From positions 20,849-84,848 of the forward strand of contig NZ_QZEY01000027.1 of assembly GCF_003594875.1 (NCBI RefSeq): 64,000 bases of DNA. Reading direction: 5' to 3'. The notes beneath the pieces are model-generated. The model had not been told where the DNA came from. It was given only the letters and a program-made list of their open reading frames with translations, and made no database searches. Positions 49,887-59,100 of the stretch are shown in pieces; the first letter of the stretch is position 1, and each line of letters opens with the position of its first letter. The DNA is from Bailinhaonella thermotolerans. GTDB taxonomy: Bacteria > Actinomycetota > Actinomycetes > Streptosporangiales > Streptosporangiaceae. The position numbers were made by a program, and so were the translations under genes.

Positions 49887-50867
49887 GTGCTGCACGAGCA
49901 CGCCCTCGACCGCCGCCATGGCCGCGACACGCTGCCCGAGGAGCTGGAGATGGTGCGCCGTCGCGCCGAGCTCACCGCGCTGCCCGTGGAGCAGCGCCGC
50001 GCCGTCCTGCTCGCGCCCGGCGGCGCCCGGCGGCTCGCCGAGGCGGGCATGACGTGGGAGACCCTCGCCGGGTGGCTGCACGGGCCGATGGACGCGGCCG
50101 CGTGGGCGGCCATCATCCCTTCCATGGGCTACATGGCGCGGCTGCGGAACCTGCGCAACTTCGACGAGGCGGACGTGCCGGACGAGGTCATCGCCCCGGT
50201 GCTCGCGCAGCTGGCCGACCCCGAGCAGGTGCGCCGGTCCCGGCAGCTGCCGTTCCGCTTCTACAGCGCCTACAAGTCCGCGCCCAGCCTGCGCTGGGGA
50301 CACGCCCTGGAACAGGCGCTGGGGCACGCGGTGGGCAACATCCCCGCCCTCGGGGGCCGCACGCTCGTCCTGGTGGACACCTCGGCCTCCATGCAGGCGC
50401 CGCTGTCCGGCCGCTCATCGGTCTCCCGGGTGGAGGTGGGGGCGCTGTTCGGCGTCGCGTTTGCCGCACGCACACGCGCGTGCGACCTGGTGGGCTTCGC
50501 CAACGGCGTCTTCACGCACCACCTGCGGCCGGCCGCGTCGGTACTGAAGCAGACGCAGGCGTTCACCGAGCGAATCGGCGAAGTCGGGCACGGCACCGAC
50601 ATCCCCGGCGCGGTGCGCGCCGCCTACGCCGGGCACGAGCGCGTGGTCATCGTCTCGGACATGCAGACGATCGGCTCACCGGGCCGGGGCGTGTCGGACC
50701 TGGTGCCCGCGCACGTGCCGATCTACGGGTTCAACCTGGCCGGATACGCCGCCGGGGCGATGCCGACGGGGTCGGCCAACCGGCACGAGTTCGGCGGTCT
50801 GTCCGACGCGACCTGGCAGATGATGGCGCTCCTGGAGTCGGGGCGCAACGCCGACTGGCCGTTCTGA
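49887..50867 (+). CDS. Ro60/TROVE-domain protein, 5'-truncated
   Basis: The 326-aa product, from GTG 49887, contains the second half of the TROVE ring (HEHALDRRHGRD, SMGYMARLRNLRNFD, RSRQLPFRFYSAYKSAPSLRWGHALEQAL) and a complete von Willebrand A domain with MIDAS motif DTSAS (LVLVDTSASM), later GHGTDIPGA and VIVSDMQT. Ro60 orthologues (Rsr, about 530 aa) bind Y RNAs and misfolded RNA and are known in bacteria and actinophages. About 190 N-terminal residues are missing; Ro60-like sequence begins near 49,794 without a start codon. It is out of frame with the portal. Confidence 0.85.
   Translation: MLHEHALDRRHGRDTLPEELEMVRRRAELTALPVEQRRAVLLAPGGARRLAEAGMTWETLAGWLHGPMDAAAWAAIIPSMGYMARLRNLRNFDEADVPDEVIAPVLAQLADPEQVRRSRQLPFRFYSAYKSAPSLRWGHALEQALGHAVGNIPALGGRTLVLVDTSASMQAPLSGRSSVSRVEVGALFGVAFAARTRACDLVGFANGVFTHHLRPAASVLKQTQAFTERIGEVGHGTDIPGAVRAAYAGHERVVIVSDMQTIGSPGRGVSDLVPAHVPIYGFNLAGYAAGAMPTGSANRHEFGGLSDATWQMMALLESGRNADWPF
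50465..50484. repeat. Dispersed hairpin, copy 12 (within Ro60 CDS)
   Basis: CGCACGC (50465-50471), loop ACACGC, GCGTGCG (50478-50484), inside the von Willebrand A part of the gene. Confidence 0.8.
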
Positions 50868-50875
50868 TCACAGCC

Positions 50876-50908
50876 GCCGCCGGGCCTCCGCTGCGGGGGC
50901 CCGGCGGC
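50876..50908. terminator. Terminator between convergent Ro60 and FxSxx gene
   Basis: GCCGCCGGGCC (50876-50886) pairs with GGCCCGGCGGC (50898-50908), 11 bp, 11-nt loop. Confidence 0.75.
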
Positions 50909-50928
50909 GCGGTCAGATCGAGAGCGGG

Positions 50929-51048
50929 TCAGATCGATGAGTTGAAAGTGATCCCCGACTCGGGGGCGTCCCCGAGGGCGACCTGGCCGATCACCTCGTC
51001 CAGAGGCGTCTCCGTCACATCGGCCACGATCGTCGTCACGTCGTCCAT
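50929..51048 (-). CDS. FxSxx-COOH peptide (FxsA-like RiPP precursor)
   Basis: A 39-aa peptide starting MDDVTTIVADVTETPLDEVI and ending FNSSI at the stop codon. The C-terminal F-x-S-x-x-COOH signature and the ADVxxxPLDxV segment are those of the FxSxx-COOH family, whose members are modified by a radical-SAM/SPASM enzyme (FxsB) encoded nearby with FxsC/FxsT. None of these partners is present here. ATG 51048 has GGGGTGAG upstream. It is convergent with Ro60 and divergent from the tail gene, so it has its own promoter. Confidence 0.75.
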   Translation of the reverse strand: MDDVTTIVADVTETPLDEVIGQVALGDAPESGITFNSSI

Positions 51049-51126
51049 CCGCTCACCCCAGCACCACCGGCCCCGCGCGGTCAAGACGACCCGCGGGGTT
51101 TCGCATGCGCCGAAGGGGGGCGGCGT

Positions 51127-53949
51127 GTGCTTGTCCGGCTGGCCGTCTACGCCCCCAACGGCGCCCGTCAGGGGGTGCTGGCGCACCCGCTGACGCTGGA
51201 GGCGGCCCACCCCCTGGGCGATGTGCCGTCCTTGCGCATCTCCTACTCCGCGCACGGACCCGGCGCCGAGCTGCTGGACGAGCCGTGTGAGATCGCGCTG
51301 GAGTACTCCGCCGACGGCGGGGTGAGCTGGGCCGAGCCGTACGACGGCCGCTTCGTGCGGATCCGCCGCCGCGCCGATGCCGCTGACCGCAGCGGGGCCC
51401 GCGCCGCCGAGCTGCCCGGCTACGCCTGGATGCTCCGCAAGGTCATCCTTTATCCCGGCAGCGCGCCGCTGGTCAGCGGCAAACGAGCGTTCCTCTCGGC
51501 CACCCCGGGCGCGATCATGGCGACCGTCCTGGCCGAAGGGCAGTTCCGGGGCGCCCTGCCCGGCTTGGCCTACGACTTCACCCCGGCCCACGACTCGGCC
51601 GGGGCCGCCTGGCCGCAGATCCTGACCATCTACTACCAACCCGGGATCGACGCCCTCACCGCGCTGATCAACATGTCCGAGCAGGGGCTGATCGACTGGC
51701 GCATGTCCGGCCGGACCTTGCAGCTGTACGCGGCCGACACCACGCTCGGCCGCGACCTGGCCGCCGGGGACGGCCCGGTGGACCTGCGGCTGGGCCGCGA
51801 CGTGCTCGCCGCCCCTGATGAGGCCACCCTCGAAGACGCCGCCAGCGCGGTGCTCGTGCTCGGCGAGGGCGCGTTCGTCCACCAGCAGACCAGCCCCACG
51901 CCGGGGCCGTGGGGCCGCTGGGAACAGTACGTGGCCGCGGGCGGGGTCTCCGACGTCGGCACCGCGACGCTGCTGGCCACCTCGGCGCTGACCCGCGCCG
52001 ACGGTGAGCGCGTCCAGCGCACCCGGCAGATCACCACGCGCACGGCGCGATGGCTGCCCTACCGCGACTACCGCCCCGGCGACTACGTGCTCGCCCCCGG
52101 CGAAGCCGGCCACGCCACGCCGCTGCGGATCCGCCAGATCACCCTGTGGCGCGACGCCGCCGGGGTCGTGGGCGGGGCGCTGACCCTCAACGACCGCTTC
52201 CTGGAGCACCAGATCCGGCTGGCCCGCCGTACGGCGGGCATCGTGGGCGGTTCCACGATCGACGGCGGCACCGGGGCGCGGCCGGCCCCCGAGGCGCCCG
52301 AGCCGCGCACGCCCGCCGCCCCCACCGGGCTGACCGTGGGCGCGGTGGCCTACATCGACGCCGGAGGCTTCCCGGCCGGGCAGATCACCGCGAGCTGGTC
52401 GCCCGTCACCGCCGACGCCGGCGGGGTCGCGCTGACCGTGGGCGGCTACGAGCTGTGGTGGGCGCTCAACGCCACCGGTGCCCCGTGGACGCTGCTGACC
52501 TCCACCACCGCCCCCGACACCACGGCGACGTACTCGCCGCTGACCGTGGGAGAGTCCTACCAGTTCAAGGTCCGCGCGATCAATCTCGGCAAGGCCGGGG
52601 GCTTCTCCCCGCCACAGGCCGTGACGATCCCCGACGACACCACGCCGCCACCCGTCCCGTCCGCGCCGGTGCTGTCCACCCGGCTCGGCGTCATCCACGT
52701 CGAGTGGGACGGCCTGGGCGCGGGAGCCGTACCGATGCCGGCCGACCTGCACCGGGTGCGGGTGTGGATGCAGGACCCGCTCGCGCCGGGCTACGCCGAG
52801 GTCGGGTCCCTGACGTCGGCCGGGTCCATCGTGGTGCCCGACCAGCCGTACGGCGCGAGCCGCCAGTTCCGCCTGACCGCCATCGACCGCAGCAACAACG
52901 AGTCCGCGGCCTCGGCCACCGCGACGATCGCCACCCAGGCCGTGGTCAACACCGATGTGATCGGCGAGGTGCTGGACGCGGCCAAGCTGATCGACGGCAC
53001 CCTGGTGGCCAGCGACAAGGTCGTCGCGGCCTCGATCACCGGTGGGCTGATCCAGTCCCTGGCGATCAACACCGGGCACCTGGCCGCGAACGCGGTGACC
53101 GCCGCCAAGATCGCCGCCGGGCAGATCCAGACCAGCCACCTGCAGGCCAACGCCGTCACCGCCGACAAGCTCCAGGCGGTGCTCACCCTGTCCACCCGGA
53201 TCGTCGCCGGGAACCCGACCGGCGCCCGAGTCGAGCTGAGCACCACCGGCCTGGAGGCCTACAACGCCTCCAGCGTCCAGACCCTGTCCATCTCCGCGAC
53301 CACCGGCGCGGTGTCGATCATCGGGCAGTTGTCGTCCGGCACCACCGGCACCCGCGTCGTCATCAACCCCGCGGGCGCGGCCACCCCCGAGATCCGCTTC
53401 TACCCCTCGGCCGGGACCAACTTCAGCCGTATCTACTCCGACGCCAGCCTGTTCGCCGGCGAGGCCACGCTGATCCAGCGCTCGGGCACCAACGCGGGTT
53501 CCACGGCCGAGACGCTGGTGCAGCACGCGGCCGGCTCCTGGGACGTGTGGGTCCGGCACCCGGGGACGCTGGCGTTCAACGGCGGCCGTCTCAGCGCCGA
53601 GCAATCCCAGGCGATGATCGGCTACCAGACCGCCTCGCTCGTCCAGCGCCTGACGTTCCTGCCGAGCAGTACGCGGCACTCGGGCACCTGGTCCACCGCC
53701 GGCTCCGACGCCGGGCTGCTGATGTACTCGATGCCGTTCAACGGCGGCATCGGTTGGACGCTGTCCTGGCACGCGACCATGGCCTCGGTGCCGCTGGTCG
53801 TCTGGACCGCCGACACCCTGGCCTCCCCGCCGTCCCACATCACGGTCGGCACCTGCGTCACCAACCGCTCCACGACCGGCGTGCTGCTGCTGACCACCTC
53901 GACCGTGGCCATCTCGATCCAGGCGATGGCCTGGGCCTGGCGCATGTGA
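51127..53949 (+). CDS. Large phage tail protein, copy 1 (940 aa)
   Basis: Residues 1 to about 385 match the siphovirus ReqiPepy6 Gp37-like tail component (VYAPNGARQGVLAHPLTL, GYAWMLRK, DWRMSGRTLQLY, GRWEQYVAAGGVSD). Then come two fibronectin type III domains (about 395-600), a beta-helical zone with TAAKIAAGQI/HLAANAVT hexapeptides (about 600-720) and a C-terminal jelly-roll-like, probably receptor-binding, domain. It is the tail-tip/fibre protein. GTG 51127 lies behind GAAGGGGGGCG. Confidence 0.85.
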   Translation: MLVRLAVYAPNGARQGVLAHPLTLEAAHPLGDVPSLRISYSAHGPGAELLDEPCEIALEYSADGGVSWAEPYDGRFVRIRRRADAADRSGARAAELPGYAWMLRKVILYPGSAPLVSGKRAFLSATPGAIMATVLAEGQFRGALPGLAYDFTPAHDSAGAAWPQILTIYYQPGIDALTALINMSEQGLIDWRMSGRTLQLYAADTTLGRDLAAGDGPVDLRLGRDVLAAPDEATLEDAASAVLVLGEGAFVHQQTSPTPGPWGRWEQYVAAGGVSDVGTATLLATSALTRADGERVQRTRQITTRTARWLPYRDYRPGDYVLAPGEAGHATPLRIRQITLWRDAAGVVGGALTLNDRFLEHQIRLARRTAGIVGGSTIDGGTGARPAPEAPEPRTPAAPTGLTVGAVAYIDAGGFPAGQITASWSPVTADAGGVALTVGGYELWWALNATGAPWTLLTSTTAPDTTATYSPLTVGESYQFKVRAINLGKAGGFSPPQAVTIPDDTTPPPVPSAPVLSTRLGVIHVEWDGLGAGAVPMPADLHRVRVWMQDPLAPGYAEVGSLTSAGSIVVPDQPYGASRQFRLTAIDRSNNESAASATATIATQAVVNTDVIGEVLDAAKLIDGTLVASDKVVAASITGGLIQSLAINTGHLAANAVTAAKIAAGQIQTSHLQANAVTADKLQAVLTLSTRIVAGNPTGARVELSTTGLEAYNASSVQTLSISATTGAVSIIGQLSSGTTGTRVVINPAGAATPEIRFYPSAGTNFSRIYSDASLFAGEATLIQRSGTNAGSTAETLVQHAAGSWDVWVRHPGTLAFNGGRLSAEQSQAMIGYQTASLVQRLTFLPSSTRHSGTWSTAGSDAGLLMYSMPFNGGIGWTLSWHATMASVPLVVWTADTLASPPSHITVGTCVTNRSTTGVLLLTTSTVAISIQAMAWAWRM

Positions 53950-53967
53950 GCGCCAGGCCGCACCACT

Positions 53968-54792
53968 ATGCTCGGGACGGTGCGGATCGGCGTGGTCTAC
54001 GACGGCGGCTGGTGGGCCCACGTGTCCGATTACTACGCCCACGTGCACCCGGCGCGGGGGCGCATCTCCTTCCAGGGCTTGCACGACCTGCTCCGCTGGC
54101 ATCTCGGGCACCGGGACGCTGAGGTGGAGGCGCACTACGTCCGCGCCCGCTCGGCTCCCTCCCGCGCCTTCGACGCGATCCTGGACACCGCGGGCGTACG
54201 CCGTCATGACGCGGACTGGGCGGGCGGTCAGGAGAAGGGCGCCGACGTCCTGCTCGCCCTGGTCGCCTACGAGCACGCACTGCGACGGCGGTGGGACGTG
54301 GCGGTCCTGCTGACCGGCGACGCCGACTTCCTGCCCCTGGTCGGGCGGCTGCGGCGCGCGCGGGTCCGCGTGGTCGTGCCCAGCCTCGATGTCGATGCCG
54401 GCGCGATACGGCTGCACACCGCCAGCGCGCTGCGCGAGGCCGCCTCCGACGCGCCTGACCTTGAGGATCTACTCGCCGCCGGCACGGCGGGGCGGCACGG
54501 CGGCCTTCCCCCGTTCGTCCGCCGGGAGGCCGGGGCCACGCCGCCCGCGTCCGGCGATCGTCGTACCGGCCAGATCACCCGCTGGCAGGCTGGGGACACG
54601 GCCGGCTTTCTCACCGAGGAGAAGACGGGCCAGTCGTGGTTCGTCTCCCGTGACGACCTGCCCGCCGACAAGCCCGCCCTGCCGGTGGGCACCCGGGTCA
54701 GCTTCACCGGGCGCCCTCACCCGGCGCCGGGCAAGCGCTACCCGCAGGCCCGCTCAGTCACCCCGATCGAGCGAGGCGGCACAGGAGCGTAG
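53968..54792 (+). CDS. NYN-domain RNase fused to cold-shock-like domain
   Basis: The N-terminal 150 residues show a NYN/PIN-like nuclease (LabA/DUF88 type): VVYDGGWW, KGADVLLALVAYE and LLTGDADFLPLVG, with aspartates at the expected positions. After a Gly/Pro linker the C-terminus (about 205-270: GQITRWQAGDTAGFL..GQSWFVSRDDL..LPVGTRVSFTGRP) has the layout of a cold-shock/S1-like OB domain (GxIxxW...GFI...FVxxxDL...GxxVxF). An RNA-targeted enzyme. It is inserted between the tail genes and is not a structural gene. Confidence 0.8.
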   Translation: MLGTVRIGVVYDGGWWAHVSDYYAHVHPARGRISFQGLHDLLRWHLGHRDAEVEAHYVRARSAPSRAFDAILDTAGVRRHDADWAGGQEKGADVLLALVAYEHALRRRWDVAVLLTGDADFLPLVGRLRRARVRVVVPSLDVDAGAIRLHTASALREAASDAPDLEDLLAAGTAGRHGGLPPFVRREAGATPPASGDRRTGQITRWQAGDTAGFLTEEKTGQSWFVSRDDLPADKPALPVGTRVSFTGRPHPAPGKRYPQARSVTPIERGGTGA

Positions 54793-55013
54793 GGATCGGC
54801 GCGGTGGCTGTCGCAGTACCGGACGAGCATCCGGCCGTGCTCCAGGACGCCGTCCGTGAGACTCACGATCCTGCCCATGGTGATCCACTCGCAGTCGCCG
54901 CACAGGAACGCGGGCGCGAGCTGGTCGCCGCAGCCGGAGCACAGCGCCGCCACGACGGCTCCAGTGACGGACGCGACCGGCTCCAGGTCCATGTGTCCGC
55001 AGGGGGCCGTCAT
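54738..55013 (-). CDS. Zinc-ribbon hypothetical protein (91 aa)
   Basis: ALCSGCGDQLAPAFLCGDCEW is a four-Cys zinc ribbon; further Cys and His residues follow (VRYCDSHR). The gene overlaps the end of the NYN gene by 55 bp on the opposite strand, an unusual arrangement that suggests both belong to an inserted cassette. The start ATG 55013 lacks a strong ribosome site. Confidence 0.6.
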   Translation of the reverse strand: MTAPCGHMDLEPVASVTGAVVAALCSGCGDQLAPAFLCGDCEWITMGRIVSLTDGVLEHGRMLVRYCDSHRADPYAPVPPRSIGVTERACG

Positions 55014-55373
55014 GGGCTCAGCGTAGTCCCGTACGGCGCTCACTCCGCGGGGAAGGTCGTGATCCGTGCTGACACCAAGCCCGAGTCCTCGGCCGCGTCC
55101 TGTCGCCATCGGGCGCAGCACGGCGCACAGAGTGGGAGCCGGCTTCCTGGGATCCCGTCGTGATCTGGGAGCGTCCAGAGGTACTCGGCGCGCGGCGGGA
55201 TCCCCGAGCTTGGGTGCGCCGCGCACCGCCCGCGCCTGCGGAACTGCTCGTTGGCGGCTGATTCCCCAGGTCAGCGCCTGCTTGGCGGCTGATGGCGCGT
55301 TGGTTATCCGCTGCTCGTTTGGGGCTCATGACGCGTTTCTTACCGGCACCCCTGGTTAACGGCGCCCCTCGTT
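55014..55373. other. 360-bp region without a supportable gene
   Basis: No frame on either strand looks coding. TTGGCGGCTGAT occurs twice (about 55,249 and 55,281) as a short direct repeat. The DNA is slightly less GC-rich than the rest. It may be the junction of the inserted cassette with the tail operon. Confidence 0.4.
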
Positions 55374-55460
55374 CTACCTCCTGACGTCCTCCGTCACCTG
55401 CGCGCGTAGCCAGTCGGAGATCGGGATCGAACCGTCGGGGGCGGGGTCGTCCGCGCTCAT
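55374..55460 (-). CDS. Possible small protein (28 aa)
   Basis: ATG 55460 reads MSADDPAPDG then SIPISDWLRAQVTEDVRR to TAG 55374. The PISxWLRAQ pattern recurs in small actinophage proteins, so this may be a genuine short gene or the remnant of a longer one. Confidence 0.4.
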   Translation of the reverse strand: MSADDPAPDGSIPISDWLRAQVTEDVRR

Positions 55461-55489
55461 CCCCGTGATCCTACGGACCTCGGCGGGGG

Positions 55490-56002
55490 GTGGGCCAGTT
55501 GGAGGTCTGGGAGGTCACCGGCGTCGAGGCCATCGACGATGCGCGAGCCTCGATGCCGTTCTGGGTGATCGTCTACCACGTCCCCGAGTCGGTGATGCCC
55601 GGCGGCCACCTGGACTGTTTCGTTCCGAAAGAGGCGGTGGACAACCGGGCCGTCGAGTACGGCCTGACCGACCTGGACCAGGTGCTGCGGATCATCATCT
55701 GGGAGCCGGTGCTGCGCCACTACCAGCAGCGGGCCGGTCTCGCGCCGCCCACGCCCGCGCTGAGCGACGCCGCCGCCGCGCGCGCGGCTTTCGACGCCCA
55801 GGTCGCCGCCGTGACCGATACCTACGCCACCGTCACCGTCGCCGGCGCGAGCCGTACGGCTGGCGCCGGCCGTACGGGCGCACGTCGTACGGCTGACGCC
55901 CTGCAGCCCATCCGGGACGCCACGGTGCTCGATCCCATCCTGCTCGCCGCGCGCCGCCTGGACTTCGACCGGCAGCGCCTCGCCCGAAGGGAGGGCCGGT
56001 GA
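55490..56002 (+). CDS. Tail-associated protein (170 aa)
   Basis: GTG 55490 behind GGCGGGGGG. Reads LEVWEVTGVEAIDDARASMPFWVIVYHVPESVMPGGHLDCFVPKEAVDNRAVEYGL; the PPE-like MPGGHLxCFxPxEAVxxxAxxYGL pattern is shared with 59269-59871 (EVPPEIMAGGLLPCLFPAIAIEGYAGQLGL), so both belong to one family that accompanies each large tail protein. Probably a tail assembly or structural component. Confidence 0.6.
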   Translation: MGQLEVWEVTGVEAIDDARASMPFWVIVYHVPESVMPGGHLDCFVPKEAVDNRAVEYGLTDLDQVLRIIIWEPVLRHYQQRAGLAPPTPALSDAAAARAAFDAQVAAVTDTYATVTVAGASRTAGAGRTGARRTADALQPIRDATVLDPILLAARRLDFDRQRLARREGR

Positions 56003-56169
56003 GCGACGACCTGAGCGTGTCGCTAGAGGCGATCATCGCCGAGCTGCGCCGCCGCCACGCGGCCGCGATGGAGGCCCTGGTGTACGAGGTCGCGGTGCTG
56101 GGGGCTGCGGTGGCGCAGCTGCAGGCCGAGCTCGCCGAGGCCCGCCGGGACGGCGGCGATGCCTCCTGA
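55999..56169 (+). CDS. Small coiled-coil protein (56 aa)
   Basis: GTG 55999 overlaps the preceding stop (GTGA) and the end overlaps the next start by 11 bases. The product is almost entirely one coiled coil (LEAIIAELRRRHAAAMEALVYEVAVLG...VAQLQAELAEARR). Likely a small structural or chaperone-like protein of the tail module. Confidence 0.6.
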   Translation: MSDDLSVSLEAIIAELRRRHAAAMEALVYEVAVLGAAVAQLQAELAEARRDGGDAS

Positions 56170-59100
56170 GCTGATCCGCGCCGGCTCGGCTCCGCCGTTC
56201 GGCATGCGGCTCGTCGCGTACGCCCCCAACGGCGCCCGTCAGGGGGTGCTGGCGCACCCCACCAAGATCGAGGCGGCCTTCCCGCTCAACGACGTCTCCA
56301 GCCTGTCCTTCAGCTACCCAGCGCACGCCCCCGGCGCGGAGGTGCTGGCCGCGCCGTGCGAGGTGGGCCTGGAGTACGCCGTGGCCGGCGGCGCCTGGAT
56401 CGAGCCGCCCGGCGGCCGGTTCCTGCTGATCCGACGCCAGGCCGACCATGCCGACCCGGCGGGGGAGCAGCGCTACAGCTGCCCCGGCTATGCCTGGATG
56501 CTGCGCAAGAACGTCCTGTACGGCGGGCCGTCGCTGGTCGAGGGGAAGCGGGCGTTCTCCGCCGTGCCGGCCGGCGCGATCGTGCGGACGATCACGACCG
56601 AGGGGCAGTCGCGCGGCGCACTGCCCGGGCTGAGCACCGACTTCACCGCCTCGGCCGACTCGGCCGGGCAGCCGTGGGGGCAGCTGCTGACGCTGGCCGT
56701 CGAGCCGGGCACGCCGCTGCTCACCCTGCTGCTCAACCTGAGCGAGCAGGGGCTGATCGACTGGCGCATGTCCGGCCGGATTCTGCAGGCCTACAAGCCG
56801 GACACGGTCATGGCGGCCGACAAGGCCAGCGGGGCGGCCGTGGTGGATCTGCGGCTGGGCCGGGACATCACCGAGGCCCCCGTCGAGAGCACCCTGGAAG
56901 ACCTGGCCAGTGCCGTCCTGGTGACCGGAGAGGCCGGGCTGCGCCTGGAGGTCACCAACCCCGCCGCGGCGACCCCCTGGGGACGGTGGGAGACCGCCCA
57001 GTCGCAGGGCGGGGTGTCCGACACCGGAACCGCGAGGCTGCTGGGGCAGACCGCGCTGGGCCGGGTGGCGGCCGCGCGCACCCAGCTGACCCGGGCGCTG
57101 ACGCCGTACGGCGCGCGCTGGCTCCCGCTCGCCGACTACGCCCCGGGGGACTTCGTCCTCGCCCCCGGCCCGGACGCCAGCCTGCAGCGGGTGCGGGTGC
57201 GGCAGATCACCGTCTCGGCCGACGAGGACGGCGTCATCGGCGGCAACGCGCTGCTCGGCGACCGCTTCCTGGAGCGGGACATCAAGCTCGCCCGGCAGGC
57301 CCAGCGCATCATCGCCGGCGGCACCGGTACCGGCGGGTCCGGCGGGCAGCCCGCGCCCGAGGGGCCCGCCCGGGTTCCGGCCGCCCCGGCCGGGCTGGTC
57401 ATCGACCCGCAGGCGTACCTGGACGAGCACGGCTACGCGCGCGGGCAGATCACCGCCACCTGGTCGGCGGTCACCGCCGACGTCACCGGCACGGCGCTCG
57501 ACATCGACGGGTATGAGCTGTGGTCGCGGATCAACGTAGCCGGTCAGGTGTGGCTGCGGATCGCCGCGATCGACGGCGGCGACACCACGGCGACCTACTC
57601 GCCGCTGGTGGTGGGGGAGACCTACGCGTTCAAGGTCCGCGCGACCAGCCGGGGCACGCCGGGCCAGTTCAGCGCCCAGGTCGTGACGGTGATCCCGGAC
57701 GATGCCACGCCGCCGCCGGTCCCGAGCACCCCGCAGCTGTCCACCCGGCTCGGCGTCATCCACGTGGCCTGGGACGGGCTGGCCGCCGGGGGCACGCCGA
57801 TGCCGGCCGACTTCGAGCGACTCCTGGTCCAGATGCAGGACCCGCTGGCGCCCGGCTGGGCGCAGGTGGGCGACCTGCAGACCAAGGGCTCGCTCGTGAT
57901 CCCCGGGCAGCCGTACCACGCGCCGCGCGAGATCCGCTTCGTGGCGGTGGACCGTTCGGGCAACGCCTCGGCGCCCTCGGCCGCCGCGACCGTCTCGACG
58001 CAGCCGCTGGTCAACGCCGACATCATCGGGCAGATCATCGCCGGGGCGAACATCGCCCCCGAGTCGATCACCGGCGGCCACATCCTGGCCGGCGCGGTCG
58101 GCGGGGCGCATCTGGCTCCCGCCTCGATCACCGGAAACAAGATCGTCGCGGGGACCATCACCGGAGGGCTGATCGCGGCGCTGGCGATCGCCGCCGACAA
58201 GATCGCCGCGAACGCCATCACGGCCGACAAGATCGACGTCGGCGCGGTGCGGGCCAGTCACATCCAAAGCGACGCGGTCACCGCCGACAAGATCGCCGCG
58301 AACGCGATCACCACCGGCAAGATCGCGGCAGATGCGGTCACCGCCGCCAAGATCGCGGCGGGAACGATCACGGCCAGCCATGTCGGCGCCGACCAGATCA
58401 CGGCCACTCACCTGGCCGCTAACGCCGTTCAGGCCGCCAGTATCACAGCCGGCGCGGTGACCGCCGCCAAGATCGCCGCCGGAGCGGTGAACGCGGACAA
58501 GCTCGCCGCCACCATCACCTTGTCGAGCCGGATCGTGGCCGGGTCCCCCTCCGGGGCGCGGGTGGAGTTGTCCGACTCCGGACTGGAGGCGGTCAACAGC
58601 TCCGGGCAGAACACCGTCACCATCACCACCGGCGGACAGGTGGACATCGTCGGCCGGATCACCTCCTCCACCTCCACCTCCGGCAAACGCCTGGTCGTCA
58701 ACCCCCTCATCGGGGCCGATCCCGAGATCCGGATGTATGAGACGGCCTCCAGCTACCACTACTGGACCAGCTACGTCACCGGAGCCGGCATGCAGTTCGG
58801 TTCGACCACGATCTCCTCCCGCAAGGCCGTGCTCGACATGTCGGCCGGCGGCTTCGCCATGTACAGCGCCCTCAACGACCAGGTCAACGGCGGCAACATC
58901 TCGGGCACCTCCTCCTCGGCGCGGCTGGACTCCACCGGCGGGGCCACCGTGGAGACCAGCGGGGCCTGGTTGCGGCTCCGCGGTCGTTTCCAGGTCTCCG
59001 ACGCCAACACCGCGGTGGTGGGCTTCGCCTTGTCGCTGGGCGCGGGGATCGGCTGGAGCATCACCTTCGGCGTCAATCTGGCGGGCACCCCGGCGGTGCA

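Noticed and set aside
49785..51193. 860-residue extension of the portal frame through the Ro60 gene
   Set aside because: After codon 390 it is Arg/Pro/Ala shadow sequence of Ro60; there is no protein character.
50929..54417. A 1162-codon open frame on the minus strand across the tail gene
   Set aside because: It is the mirror of the GC-rich tail gene (Val/Asp/Gly/Arg shadow). Only its last 39 codons, the FxSxx peptide, look real and have their own start.
55066..55359. Open frame of 97 codons in the gap before the second tail module
   Set aside because: Arg/Pro/Ser-rich with no ribosome site, biased codons or motif; regarded as non-coding.
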